Below are positions 1 through 8,936 of a stretch of DNA of 64,000 nucleotides, one piece after another (the first letter of the stretch is position 1; each line of letters starts with the position of its first letter). The DNA comes from Eubacteriales bacterium. Its GTDB lineage: Bacteria; Bacillota; Clostridia; Oscillospirales; Butyricicoccaceae. The notes below the pieces were generated by a model. It ran no database searches, was not told where the DNA came from, and was given only the letters and a program-made list of their open reading frames with translations. The stretch is taken from the NCBI GenBank assembly GCA_030524205.1, contig JAUNGZ010000006.1:36813-100812 (forward strand), given 5' to 3'. Both the position numbers and the translations under genes were made by a program.

Positions 1-1
1 T

Positions 2-2683
2 TTCCGAACCGATGTGTATTCCAAACTGACGGGCACGCTGAAAGGCGACAAGCTGATCTGGGCCGCAAACGACTCGGTGGCCCGTGTAAATAACGGCGTG
101 AACGGCGGCTGGGTGGAATACCCCACGCTGGAAAGCGCCGTGAACTCACTGTCTCAGGGCGGCGACACCGTGGAGCTGCTACGGAGCGTGACCCAAACGG
201 CTCAGCTGAACACGACCAAGAGCTTCACCCTGCGCTCCAACAGCGACGGAAGCGAAATTTTCAGCACGACCCGCGGCGCGGGCTTGACCGGATATCTGTT
301 CCACGTCACAAGCGGCAGTGTGAAGGTGGAGAATATTACGCTGGATGGCAGCAAGGACACACTGGGGGCCACACGGGCGCTGATTTCTATCTATGGAACC
401 AATGCGGCCGTGACTTTGGGCCGGGGAGCCGCGCTACAAAACAATGATGGCGGCATACAGGATAACAGCAACACCGCGGGTGCGGTTCGGCTCTATAACG
501 GCACCCTGAACATGACCGACGGGGCAGTGATTGAAAACTGTCAGACCACCAACTATGCCGGAGCAATCGTGGTGGGGCGAGACACTCCCACAGCGGTATT
601 CAATATGACCGGCGGTGAAATTCGGAACAATCAGGTGCTTAAAAAAGCTGTCAGCAATAATTACGGCGGCGGTGCGGTCTATATTTGGGGCGGCGTCATG
701 AAGATGTCCGGCGGCGCTATCATCGGAAACGCCGTACCGCTGGACACCCAGATGATGGGCGGCGGCGTGGACGTGTACAGCGGAACCTTCGAGATGACCG
801 GCGGCGAGATCAAGGAGAACGAGGCCGCCAATGGCGCCGGCGTCGGCGTGTACGGCAGTGGGGCTCAGACGACCATCTCCGGCTCCGCCCAGATCACCGA
901 CAACACCGCTGCCAACGGCGCGGGCCTGTACATGAACAGCGGCTCCGTAACCATGGACGGCGGCAGCATTTCCGGCAATACCGCTACCAACGGCGCGGGC
1001 CTGTATATGAGCAGCGGCTCCGTAACCATGAACGGCGGCACTGTCTCCGGCAATACAGCCTTCCGCGGCGGCGGCGTTTACATGGCAAACGGCGTTTTCA
1101 GTATGGGTGTGGGCGCTGCCGTATCCGGAAATACCGCCACCGCCGGAAACGGCGGCTGGGCCGGCGGCGGCATTAAGATCTTAAACGGTACCGCTGTTTT
1201 GAGCGGCGCCATCTCGGATAACCGGGCCTATGACGGCGCGGGCGTGATGGTGGGTCAGTCCGGCAGCGGTGCGGCCAGTGTGACTGTCACCGGCAAAGTG
1301 GAGAACAACGGCAATCAAGCCGCCGCCGGTAACGTTCAGGCAGTCTACGGCCCCGGCGTTTATCTTGCGGGCGGCACCGTTACCCTTGGCGACGGCGCAG
1401 CCATCACCGGAAACTCCAGCGCCACTGCGGGCGGCGGCGTTATGCTCCACGCCGGCTATGGCAACAGCACTCTGAACATGGAGGGCAAGGTGATCGTGGA
1501 CGGCAACCGTCTGGACAATGGCGCTGCGGTAGATGTGCATGTGTACGGTAACGGAGACCCCAATACCGCTTATACCTTCAATCTGACAGGCGCTTTGGCC
1601 GAGGGCTCGCGGGTGGGCGTCCTGAAGCGGGGCGGTAACGTGCAGAATCAGAAGTTCGCCACAGCAAGCGACGCGGCCATCGCCGAAGCCAGCAAAAGCT
1701 ACTTCTTTGACAACGAGGGCAAATGGGAAGCGGCTGCGAAAGATGGCGTTGTTTTCTGGGATGTGCACTATGTGGCCATGATCGTGGGCGGCAGCAACAA
1801 TAATAAGCAGTACGGCTCGCTGTGGGATGCCGTTCAGGCTTTCAATGCGGACAACGCCGATCATATCCGCATGGTGGATGACAGCACCGAGGCAAACGAA
1901 ACCTCCATTGCTGTGAAGCATGTCTATCTGGATCTGGCGGGGCATCATGTGCGGACGCCGGCGGTAACCGGAAGCTATCTCCTGTGCGGCTTTGACAGCA
2001 CTACCGACGGCTATAATGCCGACCGGGACTATGGCAGCTTAGCCGTGGAGAAGGCGAGCTCGGAGCATATTGCCGTGACCACCCAAATAGGGGAAAAAGA
2101 GGATGCTAAGCGGTATCTGCGTGTGCAAGAGAGCGACGACGGCCTGACGTTCTCTTTCCACCGCTATGACATGCGGTTAGGAACGGTAGTGTTCCGTCCC
2201 ACCGAGGCAGGCATTTACTTCAAAAGCGCATTTTACGGAGATATGAGGGTGAAGGATGCTATCCGGCGTGATGAGGAACTGACGTACGGCCTGTTTCTGG
2301 GAGCTGGCGAAAATGCGGATCCCGGCAGCGGCAATGCTGCCGCCCACACCCCGGATGCATTCCAGAATGGGGATGCGGGAGACCCGCATCAAGGCTCTAT
2401 GATCACAAATATCGTGGTCGAAGGCGGAGCGAACAATGAGAAGAATACGACGACTCCAATCTGGGTAGGCACCTATTTCAACTTTAAGGATGCGAGTGTT
2501 GTGAAAGGCGACATAAGATCCGTCACCCTGACAACGGTAGTGAAATTGACTGCGGATAAGTACAATAAGGGGGAAATGACGCTCGCGCAAAAGACGGCTT
2601 TTGAAGGCTTTTGGGGGAAATTTAAAGACCTTTATCCGGGCGTGCAGGTTAATATCCCCTCTGAAGGAGCAGAAACCAAGTAA
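2..2683 (+). CDS. Beta-helix repeat surface protein, 5'-truncated by window edge
   Basis: The reading frame is open to the left edge, so the start, and probably a signal peptide and anchor, lie outside the window. About the first 560 visible residues are short repeats of the pattern G-x-[VL]-x-M-x-G-G-x-I-x-x-N-x-A, rich in Gly, Asn, Ser and Thr, as in parallel right-handed beta-helix (pectate-lyase-like or Pmp-like) adhesins. Two copies of a 75-bp unit (905-979, 980-1054) and a diverged third copy show recent internal duplication. The C-terminal 300 residues are non-repetitive and unrecognised. No SLH domain is visible in this part, but the next gene encodes one. A cell-surface or secreted adhesin or carbohydrate-binding role is inferred; no catalytic motif was recognised. 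Confidence 0.75.
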   Translation, partial: FRTDVYSKLTGTLKGDKLIWAANDSVARVNNGVNGGWVEYPTLESAVNSLSQGGDTVELLRSVTQTAQLNTTKSFTLRSNSDGSEIFSTTRGAGLTGYLFHVTSGSVKVENITLDGSKDTLGATRALISIYGTNAAVTLGRGAALQNNDGGIQDNSNTAGAVRLYNGTLNMTDGAVIENCQTTNYAGAIVVGRDTPTAVFNMTGGEIRNNQVLKKAVSNNYGGGAVYIWGGVMKMSGGAIIGNAVPLDTQMMGGGVDVYSGTFEMTGGEIKENEAANGAGVGVYGSGAQTTISGSAQITDNTAANGAGLYMNSGSVTMDGGSISGNTATNGAGLYMSSGSVTMNGGTVSGNTAFRGGGVYMANGVFSMGVGAAVSGNTATAGNGGWAGGGIKILNGTAVLSGAISDNRAYDGAGVMVGQSGSGAASVTVTGKVENNGNQAAAGNVQAVYGPGVYLAGGTVTLGDGAAITGNSSATAGGGVMLHAGYGNSTLNMEGKVIVDGNRLDNGAAVDVHVYGNGDPNTAYTFNLTGALAEGSRVGVLKRGGNVQNQKFATASDAAIAEASKSYFFDNEGKWEAAAKDGVVFWDVHYVAMIVGGSNNNKQYGSLWDAVQAFNADNADHIRMVDDSTEANETSIAVKHVYLDLAGHHVRTPAVTGSYLLCGFDSTTDGYNADRDYGSLAVEKASSEHIAVTTQIGEKEDAKRYLRVQESDDGLTFSFHRYDMRLGTVVFRPTEAGIYFKSAFYGDMRVKDAIRRDEELTYGLFLGAGENADPGSGNAAAHTPDAFQNGDAGDPHQGSMITNIVVEGGANNEKNTTTPIWVGTYFNFKDASVVKGDIRSVTLTTVVKLTADKYNKGEMTLAQKTAFEGFWGKFKDLYPGVQVNIPSEGAETK
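905..1132 (+). repeat. 75-bp tandem repeat inside the beta-helix gene
   Basis: Two units of 75 bp (905-979 and 980-1054) are nearly identical and are followed by a diverged 78-bp unit (1055-1132). Each unit encodes 25-26 residues, about one to two coils of the beta-helix, so unit gain or loss keeps the frame and changes only the length of the fold. Confidence 0.85.
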
Positions 2684-2992
2684 AACGGAAAAATCTTTTC
2701 CCAACGGCGGATTTGATCTGCCTTAAACCAATGGAGCAGATCAGAATATCCTTGCCCAAATGCCGAAAATGTTCGGCAGCGGCCTCGCCGCCCCCGTATA
2801 GGACGGGGGCGGCGAGGCTGACCCCTGAGGTATAGCGTTGATTCCCTTTGGGATAAGCGCTCTGATTAAGCGGGAATATGCATTTCCGCTTAGTCAGGTA
2901 CTCGGGCAGCGGCTGCACGCCGCTGCAAGCTCCAGATTGTTCCGGAGCTTGCAGGAGTGTGAAAGCTTTAAATGTTATCAGGAGGTACCTAT
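2684..2992 (+). other. 309-bp structured intergenic leader
   Basis: No gene was seen here. Inverted repeats are dense: a 7-bp hairpin at 2761-2778; a perfect 16-bp GC-rich hairpin at 2782-2818, probably the end of the upstream transcript although it has no T tract; a 12-bp hairpin at 2862-2897 with one G-U pair; and two hairpins, 2906-2926 and 2923-2954, that share bases 2923-2926 and so cannot form together. The last one ends about 40 bases before the SLH gene start. Confidence 0.6.
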
Positions 2993-4195
2993 ATGAAATG
3001 GAGCAAATGCTTGTGTGGAATGTTGGCGGCGGCCTTGCTGCTTCCAACTGCTGCCGCCAGCTTTAAAGACGCGGAAAGGCATTGGGCCGCTTCGTCCATT
3101 GACCGGTGGAACGGCTACGGAGTGGTAAGCGGATACAGCGACGGCCGTTTCGGACCCGACGACAGCATTACCCGGGGGCAGATGGCAGTTATGCTGGATC
3201 GCATCTTTGGCTGGAAAGAAACAACGCAAAACCCATTTCGGGATATGACAGGAAGCGAATGGTACGCATCCGCCGTTCTGCGCGCCAATGCGGCCGGCGT
3301 TATGGCTGGGGATGGCAATGGAAACGCGCGTCCCGGTTCTCCGATCACCAGACAGGAGGCGGCCGTAATGCTCAGCCGCGCACTGACCCTAAAAAGCGAC
3401 GGTCGTGGAAAGCCGTTCTATGATGACGATCAAATCGGTGCATGGGCCAGAGACGCGGTGGACATTATGTCCAGCTTGGGGATCATCGGCGGAACCCCGG
3501 AGGGGAACTTTGCCCCTTCCCGCTCCATTACTAGAGCGGAAACCACGGTGATTTTGGATCGGGCCATCCCGGCCTATTACACCCGGGCCGGCGTATATAC
3601 TGACCATGTGGATGGCATTTTGGCCATGGTGGCCGCACCGGGCGTCACGCTGAAAGATATGAAATTTATGGGGGATCTGTTGATCGTTCCCGGTGCGGAA
3701 GGCAGCGAGGTGACCTTGCAGAATGTCGCTGTTACTGGTTGTGTGCGGATTCTCAGCGGCAAGGGCGCGAAGGTTCTGGCGAGCGGTTCCAGCGTGCTGA
3801 CAAATGTGGAGATGGCTGGGAACAATGCCCGTCTGGTTCTGGATGATAAAGCAAAGATTGAGAGCCTTTCCATTTCTGGCACCGGCGCTCATGCACAGGG
3901 CCTGCCCCCCGGCTTGAAAGTTACCGTCGCGCCGGGAACGAAGTATGTGAAAGTAAACGGCCACGATGTTCTGTCAGGGGAAGAAATCACTGCCGGAGAG
4001 GATATTTCCGATCCTCTGGACGATGTGGATATTGAGATAGAGACGGGAAACGGCGGCGGTTCCGGCGGCCGGCCGGCAGACCCTGTGCCGCCCGCGGAAT
4101 CGGAGCCGCCTGAGGACGGTGAGACTTCCGGCGGAAATAGAGACGCGGACGGTAACATTATAATTGACTTTGACGATTTAATGAACGGGACCTGA
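2993..4195 (+). CDS. S-layer homology (SLH) domain protein
   Basis: Exported protein of 400 residues. ATG 2993 is chosen because AGGAGG lies about 7 bases upstream and a signal peptide follows (Lys-rich start, hydrophobic core to about residue 22). Three SLH domains occupy roughly residues 24-75, 83-135 and 142-195, each with the pattern F-x-D, W, G-x-[IV]-x-G, F-x-P and I-T-R. SLH domains usually bind pyruvylated secondary cell-wall polymers. Residues 200-320 are beta-rich with weak repeats, like a short beta-helix, and the tail is a Gly/Pro/Glu-rich linker. It probably anchors to the wall. It lies just before the ABC exporter, with a 2-base gap. Confidence 0.85.
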   Translation: MKWSKCLCGMLAAALLLPTAAASFKDAERHWAASSIDRWNGYGVVSGYSDGRFGPDDSITRGQMAVMLDRIFGWKETTQNPFRDMTGSEWYASAVLRANAAGVMAGDGNGNARPGSPITRQEAAVMLSRALTLKSDGRGKPFYDDDQIGAWARDAVDIMSSLGIIGGTPEGNFAPSRSITRAETTVILDRAIPAYYTRAGVYTDHVDGILAMVAAPGVTLKDMKFMGDLLIVPGAEGSEVTLQNVAVTGCVRILSGKGAKVLASGSSVLTNVEMAGNNARLVLDDKAKIESLSISGTGAHAQGLPPGLKVTVAPGTKYVKVNGHDVLSGEEITAGEDISDPLDDVDIEIETGNGGGSGGRPADPVPPAESEPPEDGETSGGNRDADGNIIIDFDDLMNGT

Positions 4196-4197
4196 AA

Positions 4198-5877
4198 ATG
4201 ACTAGCCGCATACAGAACGGATTGGCATTTATGATGAGATTGAAAAAGAGGAAACGGGATGAAAAACAATTTGCCCTATTCCGGAGGTTCCAGAGCGGAT
4301 TATTGACGCTCTGTGCGGGCGCGGCACTTCAGGCGGGCTTGCAGGTAGCTTTGGCGGTTTTGACCCAAAATACCGTCGACCTTGGCATTGCGGGAGACGA
4401 GCGTTTCTCCCGATGGGGGACGGCTATGGCGGCAGTTATCCTGCTGCGCTGCGGCCTGCACAGCTTCCTCTTCTGGTTTACTGGGCAAACTGCGGATCAA
4501 GCCGCTGCCTGTCTGCGGCACGAGCTGTTTGCGGCTGCTGAACAAAGTACCGGCGAACAGCTTCAAAAGTACCGCAGCGGAAAGCTGCTGCACCGGGCCA
4601 TGGAGGATGTGCGGCAGTTTTGCGACGGTTTGACCACAGCTCTGCCTGCATTGAGCGGCAATCTGTTTCAACTGGGGGCGGCCTTTCTGGCAATCGGTTT
4701 TTTCCATCCGGCTCTGGCACTGCTCCTGCTGTTCGTAGGTGCGGCTATCCTGACAGGCGCGGCGTGCCTGCGCCCGTTTATTAAAAAACGTCAAGCAGAG
4801 GTCAGAAAGGCCGACGAAGAGGCGTTCACCACCATGCAAAGCTATTTGCAGCGGATTGAACTGCTCCAGAGTTTGAGCGCTGAGGATCAGGCGCTGAACC
4901 GGTTTGACGTCAGGCAAGACGAGGCGCTGCATAATAAGCGGCGCAGAAGAAAGCTGATGGTATGGGCCAATGGGCTGCTGTCTGTCGCTATGCAGTTCGG
5001 AACGGGCTGCTTTCTTCTGTGGGGTATATGGCAGATATACAGAGGGAACCTCACCTACGGCGGACTGGCCGCGCTGACTCAACTGCTGGCTTTGCTGCGT
5101 AGGCCGATCATAAGCTTGTCCGGAATTGGAGCTAGGCTGACCGCGCTGGAGGTATCGGCAGAGCGGCTGGCAGAGCTGCTGTCTTTTGACAGACCGGCAG
5201 AAGCGGTATCCGAGCGTATGCCCGAACACGTCAATGCGATTGTGTTCGAGAAAGTCACCTTTCAGTACTGTCCGGAGGAGGAGCCCGTGCTGCAGGACTG
5301 CTCCATGCGCTTGGACTTGAGGAGCTGGACATGCCTGAATGGGTTTTCTGGTCTGGGAAAGTCTACCGTATTTAAACTGATTCTGGGGATCTATCGCCCA
5401 CAAAGCGGACGGGTCTATCTGGAAACGGCGCGGGGGGAGATTGAATGCGGGCCGGCGACCCGAAAGCTGTTTGCCTATGTGCCTCAGGACTATGCCCTCT
5501 TTGCGGGCAGCGTATTGGATAATCTGCGATTGGTGCGGCCGGATGCCGACGACCGTCTGTGCGTTTGGGCTTTGGAGATTGCTGAGGCAGGTTTTATACA
5601 GGACCTGCCGCAAGGGCTGCAAACCCAGCTGCGGGAACAGAATTCCGGTCTGTCCATGGGGCAGCTTCAGCGTCTGGCCATTGCCAGAGCGGTGCTGATG
5701 GAGCGGCCGGTGCTGCTGCTGGATGAATGTACGTCGGCTTTGGACCCCGGAACAGAACAAAAGGTGCTCTTTATGCTTAGATCGCTGCGTTCGGGCGGTA
5801 TTCTGGTGACACATCATCAGGACGCATTAGAAAAGATGCCAAATATTAAAAGACTCGAGTTGGAGGAAACAAGATGA
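4198..5877 (+). CDS. ABC transporter, fused permease and ATPase (exporter type)
   Basis: A 559-residue half-transporter. The N-terminal 330 residues hold a type I exporter membrane domain with about six hydrophobic segments. The ATPase domain has Walker A GFSGLGKST (from residue 382), a Q-loop (VPQD), a signature LSMGQ (from 485, in place of LSGGQ), Walker B ending D509-E510 and the switch histidine H539. It starts 2 bases after the SLH gene and overlaps the next gene by 4 bases. No peptidase C39 domain is present, so nothing shows leader cleavage. The substrate is unknown; export of a surface component is inferred from the neighbours. ATG 4231 is an alternative start. Confidence 0.85.
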   Translation: MTSRIQNGLAFMMRLKKRKRDEKQFALFRRFQSGLLTLCAGAALQAGLQVALAVLTQNTVDLGIAGDERFSRWGTAMAAVILLRCGLHSFLFWFTGQTADQAAACLRHELFAAAEQSTGEQLQKYRSGKLLHRAMEDVRQFCDGLTTALPALSGNLFQLGAAFLAIGFFHPALALLLLFVGAAILTGAACLRPFIKKRQAEVRKADEEAFTTMQSYLQRIELLQSLSAEDQALNRFDVRQDEALHNKRRRRKLMVWANGLLSVAMQFGTGCFLLWGIWQIYRGNLTYGGLAALTQLLALLRRPIISLSGIGARLTALEVSAERLAELLSFDRPAEAVSERMPEHVNAIVFEKVTFQYCPEEEPVLQDCSMRLDLRSWTCLNGFSGLGKSTVFKLILGIYRPQSGRVYLETARGEIECGPATRKLFAYVPQDYALFAGSVLDNLRLVRPDADDRLCVWALEIAEAGFIQDLPQGLQTQLREQNSGLSMGQLQRLAIARAVLMERPVLLLDECTSALDPGTEQKVLFMLRSLRSGGILVTHHQDALEKMPNIKRLELEETR

Positions 5878-6536
5878 AATTGTGGAAAAAGATTGTCCTT
5901 TTGGTATTGGCGGTATTAGCTCTTGCGGCGGGTTCCTTAACAGTCTGGCAGTGGAACAATATTCAGGTGGTTTGCCTGTTTCTGACACAGGATTCAGAAA
6001 CGATTGCACAGAATTTGGAGCAGAAGCGGGAAGCGCACCAAAAGGAAATCCAAAAGATTGCGCCGGTCACGGTCGCCCCGCCTTCTGTTCAGCAGAACAA
6101 CGACCTGCTCTCAGGTATAGCAGATCCTGAGCAGGTAAAAGAAGAATTGGGTATCAAAGAGCAAATGGATAAGGCGGGCAGTGAGAGCACCGCTGAGGAG
6201 TTGATCAACAGTTGTGTGGCTGAGCTGTATGGCTGTAAGGTGGATATCATGGCGCAGCTGGCCGTATTAAAAAAAGCGGCTCTGGATGAGTGGAACGGCT
6301 TGCCTGAAGAGGAGCGAACAGGCGCGAAAAAGCGGTCGATCGGTCTGGCAGGGCTGGAGGCCTGTTACGACTTGGAAGTAGCAGCTGACAACCGGGCAGA
6401 GCAGATTCTGGACTCATATCGCGTCAGATTGAAAGAGATCAATGCTGACACTAGCGCGCTGGATAGCCTTTGGAAGCTTTACTGTGAGGAAAAAGCTTCA
6501 GAAAAAGCCTATTACTTAGATAAGTACATGAGATAA
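5874..6536 (+). CDS. Membrane-anchored protein of unknown function, translationally coupled to ABC exporter
   Basis: 220 residues, not recognised. ATG 5874 overlaps the stop of the ABC gene (ATGA), which suggests coupled translation. Residues 5-24 form one hydrophobic helix after a Lys-rich start (uncleaved anchor or signal peptide). The rest is hydrophilic, mostly helical and charged, with two Cys (in ELYGCK and LEACYD). Because of the overlap, a partner or accessory of the exporter is the simplest inference, but no family motif supports it. Confidence 0.6.
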   Translation: MKLWKKIVLLVLAVLALAAGSLTVWQWNNIQVVCLFLTQDSETIAQNLEQKREAHQKEIQKIAPVTVAPPSVQQNNDLLSGIADPEQVKEELGIKEQMDKAGSESTAEELINSCVAELYGCKVDIMAQLAVLKKAALDEWNGLPEEERTGAKKRSIGLAGLEACYDLEVAADNRAEQILDSYRVRLKEINADTSALDSLWKLYCEEKASEKAYYLDKYMR

Positions 6537-6563
6537 ACCAAATGTAGAAATGAGGCAGTTATA

Positions 6564-8141
6564 ATGAGAAAAAAATGGAGCAGGCTTGTTTCCGCGTTTC
6601 TGGCGCTGTTCTACTGTGCCGCGCTGACGCCAGCGGCAGTTGCTGCGGATACATCGGTGCGGCCCATTGTTTTAAACACGGTGGCGCGGGAACGCAGCGA
6701 CGGTCGGTACGATGTGACTTATACGGCGTCCCTGACCATGGGCGAGCAGTTCGCGAAAATTGTAGCGCTAAATAAGAATGATGAAAGCACTCTGAAAGAA
6801 CTGCGATTTGTTTGTACGCTGACGGATGATCTGGTCAAACAATTAGATTCTGTGAAAGAAACAGATTTTACATTCAGCGGCCCCGGCAGTTCTAATTTTT
6901 CCTTTGAGGAGGTGAAAAAGGACGGTACGGGCAGTATCCAGATCACCTATAAACTGGACGAGAACGAGATAAATAGCTGGGGTACGAAGCCGGTAGAGGA
7001 TGTAAAAGAGCATATGGATAAGCTCATGACGATGACCGCCGCCAAGATAGTTACTGCCGAGCAGTTAGAAAATGCGAAGAATACGGATAGAAAAATCTTG
7101 ACCAACGCAAAAGTGGATATCAAAGCGAAGAAAGGCGGCGATATCCCATTCTATGGTGAGAGCACTATATTGGCGGCCGAAGCCCAAAACGTGCTTATGA
7201 CGATCGTTCCGTATCACAGCGGCGGCAGCAACAAGTATCCTGTTTACGTGGAAGAGGAAAAGCACGGCAGTGTGGATACCAACTATAAGCAGGCTGAAAA
7301 CGGAATAAAAGTTACCGTCACCCCTGCGCCGGATAAGGGTTATCGCGTCGGCGATGTAATTGTTACCGATAAAGATGGAAACCGGCTCAAGGTCACCGAT
7401 AATGGTGACGGCACATATAGCTTTATAATGCCCAAAAGCGCAGTATACGTGGAAGCTATCTTCGTAAAGGATTTCGCCGACCCCGCCAATACGGGCGTAG
7501 CTGATATACTGAATACCGACGACCATATCGTCTACATGGTGGGTTATAATAACGGAAACTTTGGGCCGCAGGACGATGTGACCCGCTGCCAAGTTGCAAT
7601 GATTTTTTATCGTCTGCTGAAAAACCAGAATGCGGCGGTTACCGCGTCCTTCAAAGACGTGCCTGAGCACATATGGTATGAGCGGGCTGTCAATACCTTG
7701 GCATCTCTTGGTATTGTCAATGGCGTGGGGAATGATAAGTTTGAGCCTGAGCGGGCAATCACCCGGGCGGAGTTCTCCGCAATCGCAGTCCGTTTTGCGA
7801 AGTCTTTGGCGGAAAGCGATATGAAGTTCAGCGATGTTCCCGAAAGCTTTTGGGCTTACGACTACATTAATACGGCGGCGGCTTTTGGCTGGGTAGACGG
7901 TATTGGAAATAATCGTTTTGCCCCGAATGACAAAATCTCCCGTGCGCAGGTGGCGGCCATTGTCAACCGTATGACGGGCCGTATGGCAGATCAGACGGCG
8001 GTGGATCGCGGAGAAGGAAGGCAGTTCCCGGATGTTTCCAAGAACTATTGGGCGTGGTACGACATTAGCGAGGCCACCACAGCACATGATTATACCAAGA
8101 GCAACGGGCTGGAGCACTGGAAAAACGTGACCAGCCGCTGA
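6564..8141 (+). CDS. Secreted protein with C-terminal SLH domains
   Basis: 525 residues with a clear signal peptide (residues 1-27, ending in AVAA). Residues 30-220 are unrecognised. Residues 225-310 resemble the short bacterial beta repeat that ends in the pattern Y-x-F-x-M-P-x-x-x-V-x-V-x-A-x-F. Three SLH domains follow (about residues 310-480), plus a partial fourth ending near the C-terminus. The SLH domains are C-terminal here and N-terminal in the protein at 2993, so the two are not simple duplicates. It probably sits on the wall. It follows the 220-residue gene by 27 bases and is likely in the same transcript. Confidence 0.85.
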   Translation: MRKKWSRLVSAFLALFYCAALTPAAVAADTSVRPIVLNTVARERSDGRYDVTYTASLTMGEQFAKIVALNKNDESTLKELRFVCTLTDDLVKQLDSVKETDFTFSGPGSSNFSFEEVKKDGTGSIQITYKLDENEINSWGTKPVEDVKEHMDKLMTMTAAKIVTAEQLENAKNTDRKILTNAKVDIKAKKGGDIPFYGESTILAAEAQNVLMTIVPYHSGGSNKYPVYVEEEKHGSVDTNYKQAENGIKVTVTPAPDKGYRVGDVIVTDKDGNRLKVTDNGDGTYSFIMPKSAVYVEAIFVKDFADPANTGVADILNTDDHIVYMVGYNNGNFGPQDDVTRCQVAMIFYRLLKNQNAAVTASFKDVPEHIWYERAVNTLASLGIVNGVGNDKFEPERAITRAEFSAIAVRFAKSLAESDMKFSDVPESFWAYDYINTAAAFGWVDGIGNNRFAPNDKISRAQVAAIVNRMTGRMADQTAVDRGEGRQFPDVSKNYWAWYDISEATTAHDYTKSNGLEHWKNVTSR

Positions 8142-8273
8142 ACGCGATCTCCTTTGCTTGCCCGCTTTTGCCGGCCGGAACATGGCAGGCGGAAGGGGCG
8201 GGCGGGGAGAATCCTATGCAAGCAACTGGACAAGGCGGCAAGGCCTGCCTGCTACTTTTTAGAGGAAACAAAT

Positions 8274-8936
8274 ATGATATTGACGACAAAAGAATTATTT
8301 GCACATCCCCATTCCCTTGCCGGGGAGTTTTTAAATCAGTTTCAATACCCGTGGGAAGCGCTTGACGGGATCAAGGATTTGATACTGCGGCTTGGCGCGG
8401 AACTGGATCCTTCGGAGTACCTTCAGCTATCCCCACAGGTGTGGGTGCATCGCACTGCGGCGGTGGCTCCAACTGCTTACATGGGAGCCCCGTGCATCAT
8501 TGGATCGGAGACCGAGGTGCGTCACGGCGCGTTTATTCGCGGTTCTGCTTTGGTAGGAGCCGGCTGTGTCGTGGGCAATTCGGTGGAACTGAAGAATGTG
8601 ATCCTGTTTGATCGTGTGCAGGTTCCGCATTATAATTACGTAGGAGACTCCATCTTAGGATACCAAAGCCACATGGGCGCAGGAGCTATCACCAGTAATG
8701 TAAAATCAGATAAGTCCCTTGTCGTTGTGCGGAATGGCGGTGAGAAGATCGAGACCGGACGAAAAAAATTTGGCGCTATTCTTGGCGATCAGGTCGAAGT
8801 GGGCTGTAATTCCGTACTGAATCCCGGAACGGTGATCGGCAGACACAGCTCTGTCTATCCGCTTTCCTCGGTGCGAGGCGTTGTCCCGGCGGATAGCATA
8901 TTCAAGGCGCCGGGGCTGGTGGTGGCAAAGCGGTGA
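8274..8936 (+). CDS. Left-handed beta-helix (hexapeptide repeat) protein, GlmU-C-terminus-like
   Basis: 220 residues from ATG 8274, preceded by AGAGGAAA. Hexapeptide-like repeats run from about residue 60 to 200, of the kind found in acyltransferases and in the acetyltransferase half of GlmU. Residues such as the K-[FY]-G-A-x-x-G-D segment and the final H-S-x-V-Y-P match the so-called UDP-N-acetylglucosamine pyrophosphorylase-related proteins of Clostridia. No nucleotidyltransferase domain is present. The substrate is unknown; a cell-envelope sugar is plausible next to SLH genes. The frame is open upstream to 8154, but that part lacks a good ribosome site and looks non-coding. Confidence 0.7.
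   Translation: MILTTKELFAHPHSLAGEFLNQFQYPWEALDGIKDLILRLGAELDPSEYLQLSPQVWVHRTAAVAPTAYMGAPCIIGSETEVRHGAFIRGSALVGAGCVVGNSVELKNVILFDRVQVPHYNYVGDSILGYQSHMGAGAITSNVKSDKSLVVVRNGGEKIETGRKKFGAILGDQVEVGCNSVLNPGTVIGRHSSVYPLSSVRGVVPADSIFKAPGLVVAKR

Noticed and set aside
2684-2992. T-box leader before the SLH gene
   Set aside because: No T-box core sequence and no terminator with a T tract; an SLH gene is not a usual T-box target.
4300-5817. 505-codon minus-strand open frame opposite the ABC exporter
   Set aside because: Gln/Arg-rich with no motif; the plus-strand frame has all ABC motifs.
8154-8273. N-terminal extension of the beta-helix protein at 8274
   Set aside because: The extra 40 residues are Arg/Cys-rich and do not fit the family, while ATG 8274 has a ribosome site.
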